Notes: generated from the letters alone by a model not told the origin. A stretch of 29,460 nucleotides of DNA from JBPYFK01 sp051984675 (GCA_051984675.1 JBPYFK010000014.1:1-29460), one strand, 5' to 3'; counted from the first letter of the stretch, positions 15,488 through 23,428 are shown. Translations and numbers: made by a program.

Positions 15488-16456
15488 TTAAGGCTTGGTC
15501 GTGCCATTCATGGGGCGCCCTTTTAGCCATTCCTCATTCAGCCGATTGACGATGCCTTCCGCGTACGATTCGAGCGGGCTCGCGAGCCCTTTTTTGTCAA
15601 CATTAATAAATCCGTATTTGATTGCAATTTCGAGCAGCTGACTCATGCCTCCAGAGTGAGAAGTGTCCCTCTTCGCGGCATTGGCGTCATTGACGAACGA
15701 AATTCCCTGACAATTTGGGACTGCCTCTGTAAAGTGCGGCCTCTCTGGGACGAACCAGGGCGACAGGTTCTGCGCGCCCTTATTTAGGCTTCTCTGAAAT
15801 AGTCGAAAGTTATCAAGGATGCTTACCGTAGTGTTTTCGGTACCGCAATAAATGACCATAGTATCCCGTCGCCACCGGGAGCCCTTCTTCGCAAACTTGT
15901 ACCCGTTGACTCCGAAGTGGGGGGCGATCGTCGCCAGCTGATGCTTCATCAGGCTAACGCCGGCGTCGGTAAGATTGCCGTAAATTCTGTATTTATACCC
16001 GCTCTGGCCTTCGTGCTTTACAAATGGATTCGGTTCAGCTATCTCCTTCTCAGTGAGTGCGCCCTTTTTCTTGTGAAAGGATTTCATCATGTAGAGATAT
16101 GGCTCCTCTCGATCTTCATGTGGCGGATGTTTTAGGCGGCCCTGCTCATCTCTCTCCTTGTTCGTGTCCCCCTCGTCGTCAGATTCTGAATCGAGACGAC
16201 GAAATGGGAGCGTGGCTACGTCGCCAAGTGTAAAGGCGAAGTCTGGACTAAACCCCACCGCCGTCGCCTTGTCTCTTAGTTCGGTGTAGGTCTTCCTTGT
16301 AAGCTCCCGAGCACGTTGCATTGCCTGTCCCAGATTGTATCTGTTCGTATCCTCCTGGATGATTTTATCGAGTAGCCAACGATATCTTGGGAACCGTACG
16401 CCGTCGGCCTCTAGCCACTCAAGAAGATCCCCTGCAGTGTTTCGGTTTTCGTACAT
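15488..16456 (-). CDS. HopA1-family-like protein (tentative) on AT-rich island DNA
   Basis: A 322-residue protein in DNA visibly richer in A and T than its surroundings. ATG at 16456 with an AGGA-rich box about eight bases upstream. The layout resembles the HopA1 family: a first half with RYNLGQAMQRARELTRKTYT, then KYRIYGNLTDAGVSLMKHQL, then a strand MVIYCGTENTTVSILDNFRL, then PERPHFTEAVPNCQGISFVN and a C-terminal helix GGMSQLLEIAIKYGFINVD. In known members these blocks are R.Y.N, (V/I)LY, P.FT and a final helical segment. HopA1 is a Pseudomonas type III effector; actinomycete relatives include LxmY of class V lanthipeptide clusters. No type III system or lanthipeptide kinase is seen here. 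The fold call is by pattern and uncertain; the gene is clearly real and foreign. Confidence 0.5.
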   Translation of the reverse strand: MYENRNTAGDLLEWLEADGVRFPRYRWLLDKIIQEDTNRYNLGQAMQRARELTRKTYTELRDKATAVGFSPDFAFTLGDVATLPFRRLDSESDDEGDTNKERDEQGRLKHPPHEDREEPYLYMMKSFHKKKGALTEKEIAEPNPFVKHEGQSGYKYRIYGNLTDAGVSLMKHQLATIAPHFGVNGYKFAKKGSRWRRDTMVIYCGTENTTVSILDNFRLFQRSLNKGAQNLSPWFVPERPHFTEAVPNCQGISFVNDANAAKRDTSHSGGMSQLLEIAIKYGFINVDKKGLASPLESYAEGIVNRLNEEWLKGRPMNGTTKP

Positions 16457-17190
16457 GGATGGATCCTTTCTCCAGTTTCATGGCCCCGCTGCATCAGTCC
16501 GGTGCTATCAACCGCTGCCCCAGCGCGACCTCAGCATCACATGTGTCCTAGATCCAAAGAGTCTCGCTAGAGCGGCCGAATCGATAGGGACCTATGCCCT
16601 AGATCCGATTGCGAGCAGACATAACTTGCGAGTAGGTGCACTTTGTCAATCACCAACATATCCCGCCCTTTTCTGATATTTCGCCGCTGTAAGACTGCGG
16701 CTCAGTTCCGGCTTTCACGCGCCCACTGCCCCGGCCCACTGGCGGTGTGCAGGAACAACGGGGTTGCAGTGGATCAGACCAGGGGGTGGAAACCGTGCGG
16801 CCTGGCCGCTACGAGACGGGTGAGCGCGCTCGGGTGCGACCCACTCACTTCCGGATCCGCTCCGCGGTGCTGGCCGTGCCGAACTCGGGTCCCCGCGCGA
16901 CCACGCCGGCAGGATCATGCCGCCCCGCGAGCAACGTCGCTTCGTCTCCAATGCCGGCATCCATCGCGGGCGCCGGAACACCCACACGGCAGCCACCCGA
17001 CCAACACCCGCCCAGGGACGAGCACATGCCGTTGGGCACACATCCCTGGACACCATTCGAACATGCGTTCATAGTGGCTGGTGCGCGCCACTAGGGGAAT
17101 CCCAATCTGGTTGTCAACTGCCGGGTGTTCGATGGCTTGGAGTAAGCGAGCTCTACCGCACTTCCGGCCACTCTCAGGCAGCATGACGTC
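16457..17190. other. 730-base gap without a recognisable gene
   Basis: The gap lies between the HopA1-like gene and the PPOX fragment. Bases up to about 16680 keep the AT-richer character of the HopA1-like gene and probably contain its promoter. From 16700 on the DNA is GC-rich, with overlapping open frames on both strands but none with recognisable protein content or a good ribosome binding site. Confidence 0.35.
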
Positions 17191-17583
17191 ATGGTGCGGA
17201 CACTGGAGAGCCACGAGATCACCGAGCTGTTGAACCGCGACGCGGTTGCACGACTGGCCACCGTCGACGCGGACGGCTATCCACACGTCACACCGATCTG
17301 GTTCATATGGGTCGACGGAGCGTTCTACCTCACCAGCTACACCGGACGACCCCACCTCCGCCGAATCCACGCGAACCCGCGCGTGGGTCTCGTCATCGAC
17401 GTCGAAGACGAGCTGCGCACCGACGGTGAACGACCCAACCAGCAGGTACGAGTCACTGGTGACGCGACAATCAGCACCGACACAGACGATCTGTGGACGA
17501 CACGGATCAGAAATAAGTACACGCGAATGTCGAAGGGAGCCGAACGTTTCAGTTGCGCGCTGTGCATTTCATTAAGGTTTTAG
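17191..17583 (+). CDS. PPOX-fold flavin/F420-dependent protein, C-terminus replaced
   Basis: The first 110 residues are a clear pyridoxamine 5'-phosphate oxidase-like (split barrel) domain: HEITELLNRDAVARLATVDA, GYPHVTPIWFIWVDGAFYLT and GRPHLRRIHANPRVGLVIDV. Such proteins bind FMN or F420 and reduce small molecules. Family members continue after RIRNKYTRM with a further strand; here the sequence changes to GAERFSCALCISLRF and stops, coinciding with a shift to AT-richer DNA. The C-terminus therefore looks lost at a junction near 17525. The ATG at 17191 has no clear ribosome binding site. Whether the truncated protein folds is doubtful. Confidence 0.6.
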   Translation: MVRTLESHEITELLNRDAVARLATVDADGYPHVTPIWFIWVDGAFYLTSYTGRPHLRRIHANPRVGLVIDVEDELRTDGERPNQQVRVTGDATISTDTDDLWTTRIRNKYTRMSKGAERFSCALCISLRF

Positions 17584-17600
17584 GAGGGCACCGTACAAAC

Positions 17601-18194
17601 TCAGCCAGGTGCCGCGGCGACTTCCTGCTCCGTTGATGCGAGAAGATTGTCCAGTACTTCACCGAGGAGTGTGAGCAGGTCGCCGCGGGGGACGGCAGCG
17701 TTGAGGTACTGGTACATTCCCCATGTCTCGTTCGTCGTGACCATGTTCGACCAGATAGAGCGCAGCCACTCTTCGCGGGGCTGGCCGGGTCGGATCGCGA
17801 TCGGTGTGTCTCGTGAAGCCACGGCGAGCAATTGCGCGGTCTTTTCTCTAAACTGATCGAGTTGCGTGTCGATGTTGTCGATCACGCGGCGTAGGGCGGT
17901 GTCGACCCGGCCGAGAACGATGGCAGCGGTCGCTCGTTGAACTTGTCGGAGGTTGCTGGTCCCTGTCAGGAGTTCCGGGTCGCGGTACCCGTCTCTCGTC
18001 GCGAGTATGTGGCTTCGGGCGGTGGCGACCTGGCTGGCGAGTGGATTACGCAGTTGCAAGAGAGTCTGCTCGACGGAGGCCAGCCACGACAGGCTTTCGT
18101 CGAGAAAAGTGGGCTCGCGCCGGGCATACCGGTCAATGAGCTCCGGCAATTCCAGCAGGTGGTGGTTGAGCAAGTGGCGAGTCACGAACAGCAT
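17601..18194 (-). CDS. Hypothetical helical protein, third gene of the DUF2589 operon
   Basis: A 197-residue, mostly helical, soluble protein of unknown family, starting MLFVTRHLLNHHLLELPELI. It has no signal peptide or membrane segment; it does have amphipathic stretches such as NIDTQLDQFREKTAQLLAV and a Trp-rich part (EEWLRSIWSNMVTTNETWGM) near 145-165. It starts 30 bases after the stop of the 227-residue gene and is probably co-transcribed with the DUF2589 gene. The shared operon suggests a common complex or process. No function is assigned. Confidence 0.7.
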   Translation of the reverse strand: MLFVTRHLLNHHLLELPELIDRYARREPTFLDESLSWLASVEQTLLQLRNPLASQVATARSHILATRDGYRDPELLTGTSNLRQVQRATAAIVLGRVDTALRRVIDNIDTQLDQFREKTAQLLAVASRDTPIAIRPGQPREEWLRSIWSNMVTTNETWGMYQYLNAAVPRGDLLTLLGEVLDNLLASTEQEVAAAPG

Positions 18195-18224
18195 CGCGTG
18201 CTCCTACGCTGTGAGACGGTCGCG

Positions 18225-18908
18225 CTATTCGGGACCGAGCCGGCGCCTCGTCGTTCCGTCGTCGCTGCGGGTGATCTCCCATTCCAGCCCCTCTTCCCGC
18301 ATCGCCAGGGTGAGCCTGGCGACCACTGCGGGGGAGGCGTGGTCTTTAATCTCGTTGGAGATCGTGTTGACCTTGATGCCAGGCGATTGCGGCGGTGCAA
18401 TTTCGGCGGTTTCGTGTATACGGCGCCGCACTGCGGCGAGGATCGCCCGCAATGTTTCCTCGCTGAGCTGTTCCGCCAAGGGAGTGGACAGGAGCACTTG
18501 TCGGGCTATGTGTTCGGCCTGCCGTGCGACAGTCTCCTTCGTGACGGTGGCGTGGGGTTTGGCCTTCCTGGTCAGGCCAGCGCTGAGCTCTTTGAGTAGT
18601 TGTTGTCGAATGTTGGTTTGCAGTCGAAGATCGTCAGCGTTGAGTTCTTCGTGGATGGCGGATACGGCCTTGCGCGCGATGTATTCTGGATCGTGCAATC
18701 GGCCGGGACTGCCCTCGGCTTCGCCTTCGATCAGGAGGGGCAGCTCGATGCGGAGTTCGGGAACCCGGATGCGCGGCACGCTCAACCCTTCGAGGAGAGG
18801 GTTTTCCCGGTACTCTTCGGCGATTTCAGCTGTTTGTAGGTCAGCGATGTGCCTTGCTTTCGCTAGGCTGGCAAGCAAGGTCCCGAGCACATGGCCAAGA
18901 TCCGTCAT
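18225..18908 (-). CDS. Hypothetical protein, probable DUF2589-associated partner
   Basis: A 227-residue protein of unknown function. The N-terminal helix (MTDLGHVLGTLLASLAKARH, then IADLQTAEIAEEY) is followed by PRIRVPELRIELPLLIEGEA, a short strand-rich piece of the kind I recall in proteins encoded next to DUF2589 genes. The rest is helical and charged, ending with a duplex-like segment EGLEWEITRSDDGTTRRRLG. It lies 51 bases downstream of the DUF2589 gene and 30 bases upstream of the third gene, all minus strand. The ribosome binding site at ATG 18908 is weak. The partner relationship is inferred from gene order and the PRIRVPEL pattern. Confidence 0.7.
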   Translation of the reverse strand: MTDLGHVLGTLLASLAKARHIADLQTAEIAEEYRENPLLEGLSVPRIRVPELRIELPLLIEGEAEGSPGRLHDPEYIARKAVSAIHEELNADDLRLQTNIRQQLLKELSAGLTRKAKPHATVTKETVARQAEHIARQVLLSTPLAEQLSEETLRAILAAVRRRIHETAEIAPPQSPGIKVNTISNEIKDHASPAVVARLTLAMREEGLEWEITRSDDGTTRRRLGPE

Positions 18909-18959
18909 CCTGTATCTACATTCTTTCCCGAGTTTGCCGCGTTGTCCTAGCTGGCTCTG

Positions 18960-19538
18960 CTACTGACCCTTTTTTTCGGTCTCCTGAATGTTGCTTTCCA
19001 AGATATGAAGGAGACGTTCGGTGCCGGCGGGTAAGTCTTCTTGTACGGCCTTCACGTTGACCGACATTGAGTAGGTACGCTCTACCTTCGAGCCCTCGGT
19101 GGTTGCTGCCTGGTGTGAGTAGCTCGCCTGGAGTTCAGCACTGAACGGCCCCCAGCCTGCCTTCCCACTCGCTGTCGCTTCCACCGCGTCACTGTGCGTC
19201 GAGGTCGATTCCTGAACCGAATTGATCTTTGCGTTGAATTCAATGGTTGTATCTTGCAGCCTGACGAAAGGGATGGGGAGCATCGTTAAGATCGGAACAG
19301 TCAATTTGTACGGTCTCAGTTCGTATGCCCCGTCTCCGTCGGCATTTGCGACCGGTTTTTCATACTCGAAGGTGACGGTGGTTGGCCTGGGGCCGTCTTG
19401 CGTGTCCTCGAATCCTACCGACCTGATGAAGTCGACCGAGGTGCGTGCAGACTGTGCCTGGGCTTTGATGACAGAGCTCAGTGGCCCGCCGATCATCGAT
19501 GCGAAATCCAGCGTTGACAGTTCATCACCAAGAGCCAT
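18960..19538 (-). CDS. DUF2589 domain protein
   Basis: A 192-residue protein matching DUF2589 over most of its length. It begins ELSTLDFASMIGGPLSSVIK, continues AQAQSARTSVDFIRSVGFED, and then has a beta-rich part with LRPYKLTVPILTMLPIPFVR and TTIEFNAKINSVQ. Next comes a Ser/Thr-rich stretch and a final part with ERTYSMSVNVKAVQEDLPAG and a terminal helix. These blocks (SIDF..LIGGPL, VPLLT..PIPY.R, I.FNAKI.SV) define the family, which has no established function that I know. No signal peptide is visible. It is first gene of a three-gene minus-strand operon. The ATG at 19538 is preceded by a G-rich box. Confidence 0.85.
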   Translation of the reverse strand: MALGDELSTLDFASMIGGPLSSVIKAQAQSARTSVDFIRSVGFEDTQDGPRPTTVTFEYEKPVANADGDGAYELRPYKLTVPILTMLPIPFVRLQDTTIEFNAKINSVQESTSTHSDAVEATASGKAGWGPFSAELQASYSHQAATTEGSKVERTYSMSVNVKAVQEDLPAGTERLLHILESNIQETEKKGQ

Positions 19539-20640
19539 GAGTCCCCCATTGGCAGTGCGGCAGCCACTCGAACGACCGCACGTGTGCTACGTCAGACGCC
19601 AGTGTTTCGCGCGCGATGCCGTGCCGCAACCGGGGACGGGCTGGTGATGACGGCAGGTCCGTCGCGTTCGCGTTGCCTTGGCGAGCAAGCGTTCGGCAGC
19701 GTAGAAGCGGGGCACGTCCGGGTCGGCGTGCATTCGCTACGGCTCCCGCGTGTCTTGTAAGACCACGATTCCGTGAGGCCACGCGTCCCGCCGTGGGTGG
19801 TGACCTCGACTCAGCCGCGCGCAGTAGGTGTGCAGCCAGAAGTTGTTGGGCGGTGCGATGGACTACACCGGCTCGACCCTGGATCGCCTGCAGCATCGGC
19901 TGGACGAGTTGGTGGACGAGCTGGATGCCGATTGAGTGCGAGCACTTCGGTGCTTCCCGCATCCCAACGAGCTGGGCAAGAGGTTGCCGCACCGGCATTG
20001 GTGGGCGCTTTCATAGGGGCGGTTAGCCCTACCCTCCCACTGCTGCTCGACGACCCAACCGCACCCCATGACCCCAACCAGCTGTGCGAACAACGACGCC
20101 ACCCAACAGACAAGGCCCTAAGGCCCTGCCAGTAACCCACAACCACGCTTAGCCTCGCAGAGAATCACAACGCTAATAAGACGTTTGCGCGGGAAGCGGC
20201 TATGCGTGCCCGAGGACGCCAGCCCGCTATATCAGCCGCAGCGCGATCTTGAAGGGCGGTGATTGTGATTGCCGAGATCGTTGACGAGGTGTACCTGCCG
20301 CTGGTACGCAGGCTCATCTGAGAATGTGGTCGTTCGCGTGACTAATCGACGGAACAGGGCATTTCACAGGCATTTCGTGCGCCGTAGCAATGATTGCGCC
20401 TGTCTGGTCGGAATGACATTTGGAATGACATGCTGAGAATGGCCGGTCCGAGCAAGACCGGGCGGAATGCACTGACTCTGGGGGAGATTCCGACGATGCT
20501 TCCCCGACGTTTCCGAAGCTGCCCACCTATCCGTGCCCGCCAGCATCCGACGACGCAACTAGCGCCCCCTTGGAGGCTTTGACGCGCCTGCAGCATTCAT
20601 TGCCCGTCAACTAGACCTTTTGCGTAAGCTAACGTTTCCC
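19539..20640. other. 1.1-kb gap with gene scraps only
   Basis: No convincing gene was found between the DUF2589 operon and the metallopeptidase promoter. A short plus-strand frame at 19858-19935 reads MDYTGSTLDRLQHRLDELVD and ends five residues later, and another near 19975-20060 reads APALVGAFIGAVSPTLPLLL. Both look like ends of dead genes but were not identified. From about 20140 on the DNA is less GC-rich. Confidence 0.35.
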
Positions 20641-20642
20641 TA

Positions 20643-20711
20643 TTCGATCGAACACCGCGTCCACAATACTATATGAAGACGCTACAGCCTAATCGAATAA
20701 CTAGCGTATTC
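20643..20711. promoter_or_regulatory. Symmetric sites upstream of the metallopeptidase gene
   Basis: TTCGATCGAA at 20643-20652 is a perfect 10-base palindrome, and GAATA at 20695-20699 with TATTC at 20707-20711 forms a second small inverted repeat. Both lie in AT-rich DNA 60-125 bases before the ATG at 20769, where the promoter must be. No consensus -10/-35 pair was assigned with confidence. Confidence 0.3.
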
Positions 20712-20768
20712 TGCGATTGAGAGAATGCCACGACCTGTGCACATCGTGCCCAACGAGGAGGGATCAGG

Positions 20769-21950
20769 ATGCACCCGACATCAGGGAACGACCTGAGCGG
20801 CCTGGACGAGGCGTTCGCCGATCTGGTTGTCGATGAAGATAAAGAAGGCGAGCTGGTAAACCAGGTGCAGGACCTGGTGACGACACTGATCGACGCCGTC
20901 GACCGCGACGCGCACGCAGATCGGGGCCTTGTCCCACAGGGCAGGGTTCCGCAGCCGATTGTTGTACTGGACAGCGTCCAGTACAACACGTTCGGTCCGG
21001 AAAACCTCAATGTCCAGATCGGGGACAACATCGATGGCGGTATTGTCGAACTCATCATCAACTGCGGCGGTCACGACTTCAACACCGCGGACCTGCAAAC
21101 ACACGTGTCCACGATCAAAAAGGTCTACCGTCCGCAGCCGGCGCACACGCGGCCTCCCGCCGTGACGGTTTACGAGGACGCGATCGTGCAGCAGTTGACC
21201 GCGTGCGAACCGTCGCTGGCCAAACTCCGTGCCTTCGTCGGGAATCAGAACCTCGATATCCCGTTACCTCAGGCGGCTGCCGTCATTTGTTTCCTCACAA
21301 CCTATTCGTGGGTCTGGCCGCAACTGCAGAAGGCAAACGTAAAGGTCAAGTTCAACGCACACAGATCGGAAAGCCGGGGCGGTGGGTTGTTCATGAACAA
21401 CAAGATCTACATGAGCACGTTGCGCGTCACGCCGGCCGGCGCCTTCATCCGGCTGTTTGTCCACGAGATAGGCCACGCCCTGTTCGAGAGGAGACTGCTG
21501 GGCGACAAGCCCATGCCCAACGCCCTGGTTGAGGACAAACTGACCAGCCTGAAGAACGTCGGGCAAACCACCACGCCGCGGGAGCGCATCAAGGAGTGTG
21601 CGGAAATCCAAAGCTTCTGGAACAACATGTCGGTTCAGGCAAAGAGCTTCTACCAGGCATGGCGGACATTGCGTCAGAACAGTGGGGAATACCTGCTCGG
21701 GATTGACCTGTGGGCGGATCCCCAGGGCCATCGTCTCTGTCCCACACAACGCCGGCAGTACCAAGCCAAGCATTTCGGCGAGTTCTGCGCCGAGGTATTC
21801 ATGTTGTACGCGATGGGTGACCTGCAGGCCCACGTCGTGGCCGTCCTGAGCAACGACAACATCCCCCGGAACGTGCGGACGGCGTGGAAGAACGCCTGGC
21901 ATGTCCTGGAGAACGAGGCGGCGTCGATCCTCGGCCCGCGCTCCGACTAG
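20769..21950 (+). CDS. Putative zinc metallopeptidase (HEIGH), unknown family
   Basis: A 393-residue soluble protein with a zincin active site, FIRLFVHEIGHALFERRLLG, at about 232-251 (HExxH) and a candidate third zinc ligand Glu in AKHFGEFCAEVFMLYAMGDL about 105 residues later. The E-F-x-A-E-x-F arrangement is like gluzincins of the anthrax lethal factor-like type. The N-terminal 100 residues are acidic; LDSVQYNTFGPENLNVQIGD and a second strand-rich piece may form a separate domain. No signal peptide is seen, so it is probably cytoplasmic or exported by another route. ATG 20769 has an excellent GAGGAGGG box. It stands alone, near the DUF2589 operon and HopA1-like gene on the same island. Substrate unknown; peptidase activity is inferred from the motif. 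Confidence 0.75.
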   Translation: MHPTSGNDLSGLDEAFADLVVDEDKEGELVNQVQDLVTTLIDAVDRDAHADRGLVPQGRVPQPIVVLDSVQYNTFGPENLNVQIGDNIDGGIVELIINCGGHDFNTADLQTHVSTIKKVYRPQPAHTRPPAVTVYEDAIVQQLTACEPSLAKLRAFVGNQNLDIPLPQAAAVICFLTTYSWVWPQLQKANVKVKFNAHRSESRGGGLFMNNKIYMSTLRVTPAGAFIRLFVHEIGHALFERRLLGDKPMPNALVEDKLTSLKNVGQTTTPRERIKECAEIQSFWNNMSVQAKSFYQAWRTLRQNSGEYLLGIDLWADPQGHRLCPTQRRQYQAKHFGEFCAEVFMLYAMGDLQAHVVAVLSNDNIPRNVRTAWKNAWHVLENEAASILGPRSD

Positions 21951-21986
21951 ATCGACCAGTGAGAAGGCTGTAACAGTGGGGGGTGA

Positions 21987-22003
21987 GCCTCGGGTCTCGA
22001 GGC
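21987..22003. terminator. Hairpin after the metallopeptidase gene
   Basis: GCCTCG at 21987-21992 and CGAGGC at 21998-22003 are perfect arms with a five-base loop, 36 bases after the stop codon. No T-run follows. Confidence 0.5.
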
Positions 22004-22478
22004 GCTAGGTCACTGGCCTAAGTCGAGCAGAACCCAGCGGGGTCTCCAACTCCTGGACCGGCACCCCTAGCCCTAAGCGTTGCCGTGGCGCTTACTGGTG
22101 GGCCCTGAGCGCCTTCCTCGCTGCCGATCGCCTGGGACCGGTTTCCTGGGCCTCTCACAGTTGTTCGCCGACAACGGCGCTCTCAAGGGGCGCTGAAATG
22201 GCCGCAGACGCCACGAGGGAAAGTCGTCGGGCTCCGGGGGCTCGAATCTCCCGCCTACGCTCCTATATCAGCGACGACGGTGCTGGGCCGAGCCATGGTG
22301 TCCAGCACGGATCCGGGACCGCGCGGGGCACAAAAGGGCCACACTTACTGGCCCAGGTCGGAGGTAGCGGAGGGATTCGGCGAGGCTGCTGAGTCCCGAT
22401 AGGGTGCCTTACAGTAACGCGACCCAGACGGAGATCAACCACCTGACCGGATCTCCGACATGGACTACCGTCCCACTC
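22004..22478. other. Gene-free stretch with a tRNA-like T-arm
   Basis: No protein gene was recognised. At 22236-22252 the sequence GGGGG-CTCGAAT-CTCCC has the stem and loop of a tRNA or tmRNA T-arm, and it is followed by GCCTACGCTCC, which looks like an acceptor 3' strand. No matching 5' half, D-arm or CCA was found, so it is at most a decayed tRNA/tmRNA 3' end. It may also be chance. Confidence 0.3.
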
Positions 22479-22856
22479 ATGCGTAGCGCCCGAATGCTTG
22501 CCACCATCCCCGCGTTGGCCGCCATGCTCAGCGGCTGCGCACCACACGGACACTTCCAATCCAGTGCTACGCAAGGGCATCTGCTCCAGGTGCACGACCC
22601 GGGCCACGTGACCTACACGCTGCATCCAGCGAACTGCCATGTGCGTGGCCAACTCCCGGATGGCACGTGCACGCCCGGCGCGATCGACCCTGCCGTCACC
22701 CAGGCCAACCTGCGGGAGACCATCTGCAAGCCCGGCTACACCAAGACCGTCCGGCCACCGGTGAACGAGACCAACGCCGCGAAGCGCGGGCAGTTCGATG
22801 ACTGCTGCGATCGTGAAGTCCCGCGATCGTCTTATATGGACTATGATCTGTTGTAG
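22479..22856 (+). CDS. Truncated lipoprotein with a lost HNH-like C-terminus
   Basis: A 125-residue protein with a lipoprotein signal peptide: MRSARMLATIPALAAMLSGC, with lipobox LSGC and Cys20. The mature part contains LPDGTCTPGAIDPAVTQANL, then ETICKPGYTKTVRPPVNETN, a pattern common in actinobacterial secreted proteins. In those the pattern leads into an E.DHL..LELGG segment of HNH-like character. Here the sequence reaches REVPRSSYMDYDLL and stops exactly where YE.DHL..LELGG is expected. The gene is therefore truncated by mutation or a junction near 22845. ATG 22479 is chosen because it gives a proper signal peptide; a longer in-frame start at 22404 would bury it. Confidence 0.6.
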   Translation: MRSARMLATIPALAAMLSGCAPHGHFQSSATQGHLLQVHDPGHVTYTLHPANCHVRGQLPDGTCTPGAIDPAVTQANLRETICKPGYTKTVRPPVNETNAAKRGQFDDCCDREVPRSSYMDYDLL

Positions 22857-23209
22857 CGCCAAGAAAGCGGTCGAGCTGTCGTGGTTGACGCGCCGGTTAC
22901 GAGTCTTACCTGCTACGAATCCCTGTGCGGGACTACAGATCCCGATACTTGGGAGGAATCGTGACCACATCACCGTCTTGATACCAACCGCCCAGCCGGC
23001 GCAGGTCCTCGCGTTCATGCGCCCAGCGAGGACTTAGGGTGTCACCTTGAGACAGTGATATAATTGCGGCTTGCGACGAGCACAGGGTGGAACAGGTTAC
23101 CCCGGCCCGCAGGGCCGCACGCCACTCTGAGAGTCGCGCCAACTGGCCGGATGTGGGCTGCCTGCAGGTAACACCGCGGCAGTCGATGACCAGGGCGGAG
23201 GTGAACACA
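22857..23209. other. Gap with an unidentified minus-strand protein scrap
   Basis: The minus strand between 22933 and about 23040 reads SPRWAHEREDLRRLGGWYQD and ends VVTIPPKYRDL at a stop (22933-22935). It has protein-like composition, but upstream the frame runs into the ribosome binding site of the next plus-strand gene and no start is credible. It may be the C-terminus of a lost gene. Nothing else was recognised. Confidence 0.3.
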
Positions 23210-23428
23210 GTGCCGGACCAGGCTGACCCCCAGGTGTGGGCCGATCAGGCAGAAAGTGTTGCACGCAGACGAATCGATCGCGCGTACGCAGACGCTTGCG
23301 CCGCTCTGGATGAGTCGCTGCGAGCGGCGACCTCGGCGATGGCCAATCGTACTCACCGAGTGGCTTCGAATCGTTCTCGCGGCGCTCTCCGACCTAATAG
23401 GAGAGACAGCCAGACTGCCGCGCCCTAG
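23210..23428 (+). CDS. Small hypothetical protein with an ideal ribosome binding site
   Basis: A GTG at 23210 is preceded by GGAGGTGA (23197-23204), a near-perfect Shine-Dalgarno sequence at five bases. The 72-residue product starts VPDQADPQVWADQAESVARR and continues RIDRAYADACAALDESLRAA, a charged helix with heptad-like spacing. After about residue 48 the composition turns Arg-rich and unstructured, while another frame there reads VLAALSDLIGETARLPRPSE. A frameshift near 23350 in an originally longer gene is therefore possible. Function unknown. Confidence 0.5.
   Translation: MPDQADPQVWADQAESVARRRIDRAYADACAALDESLRAATSAMANRTHRVASNRSRGALRPNRRDSQTAAP

Noticed and set aside
16715..17370. Overlapping frames on both strands before the PPOX gene
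   Set aside because: None shows family motifs or a good start, and part overlaps the PPOX coding sequence in antisense.
19525..19998. 157-codon minus-strand frame between the DUF2589 gene and the metallopeptidase
   Set aside because: No ribosome binding site and an Arg/Ala-rich composition without recognisable domains; it also overlaps the upstream region of the DUF2589 gene.
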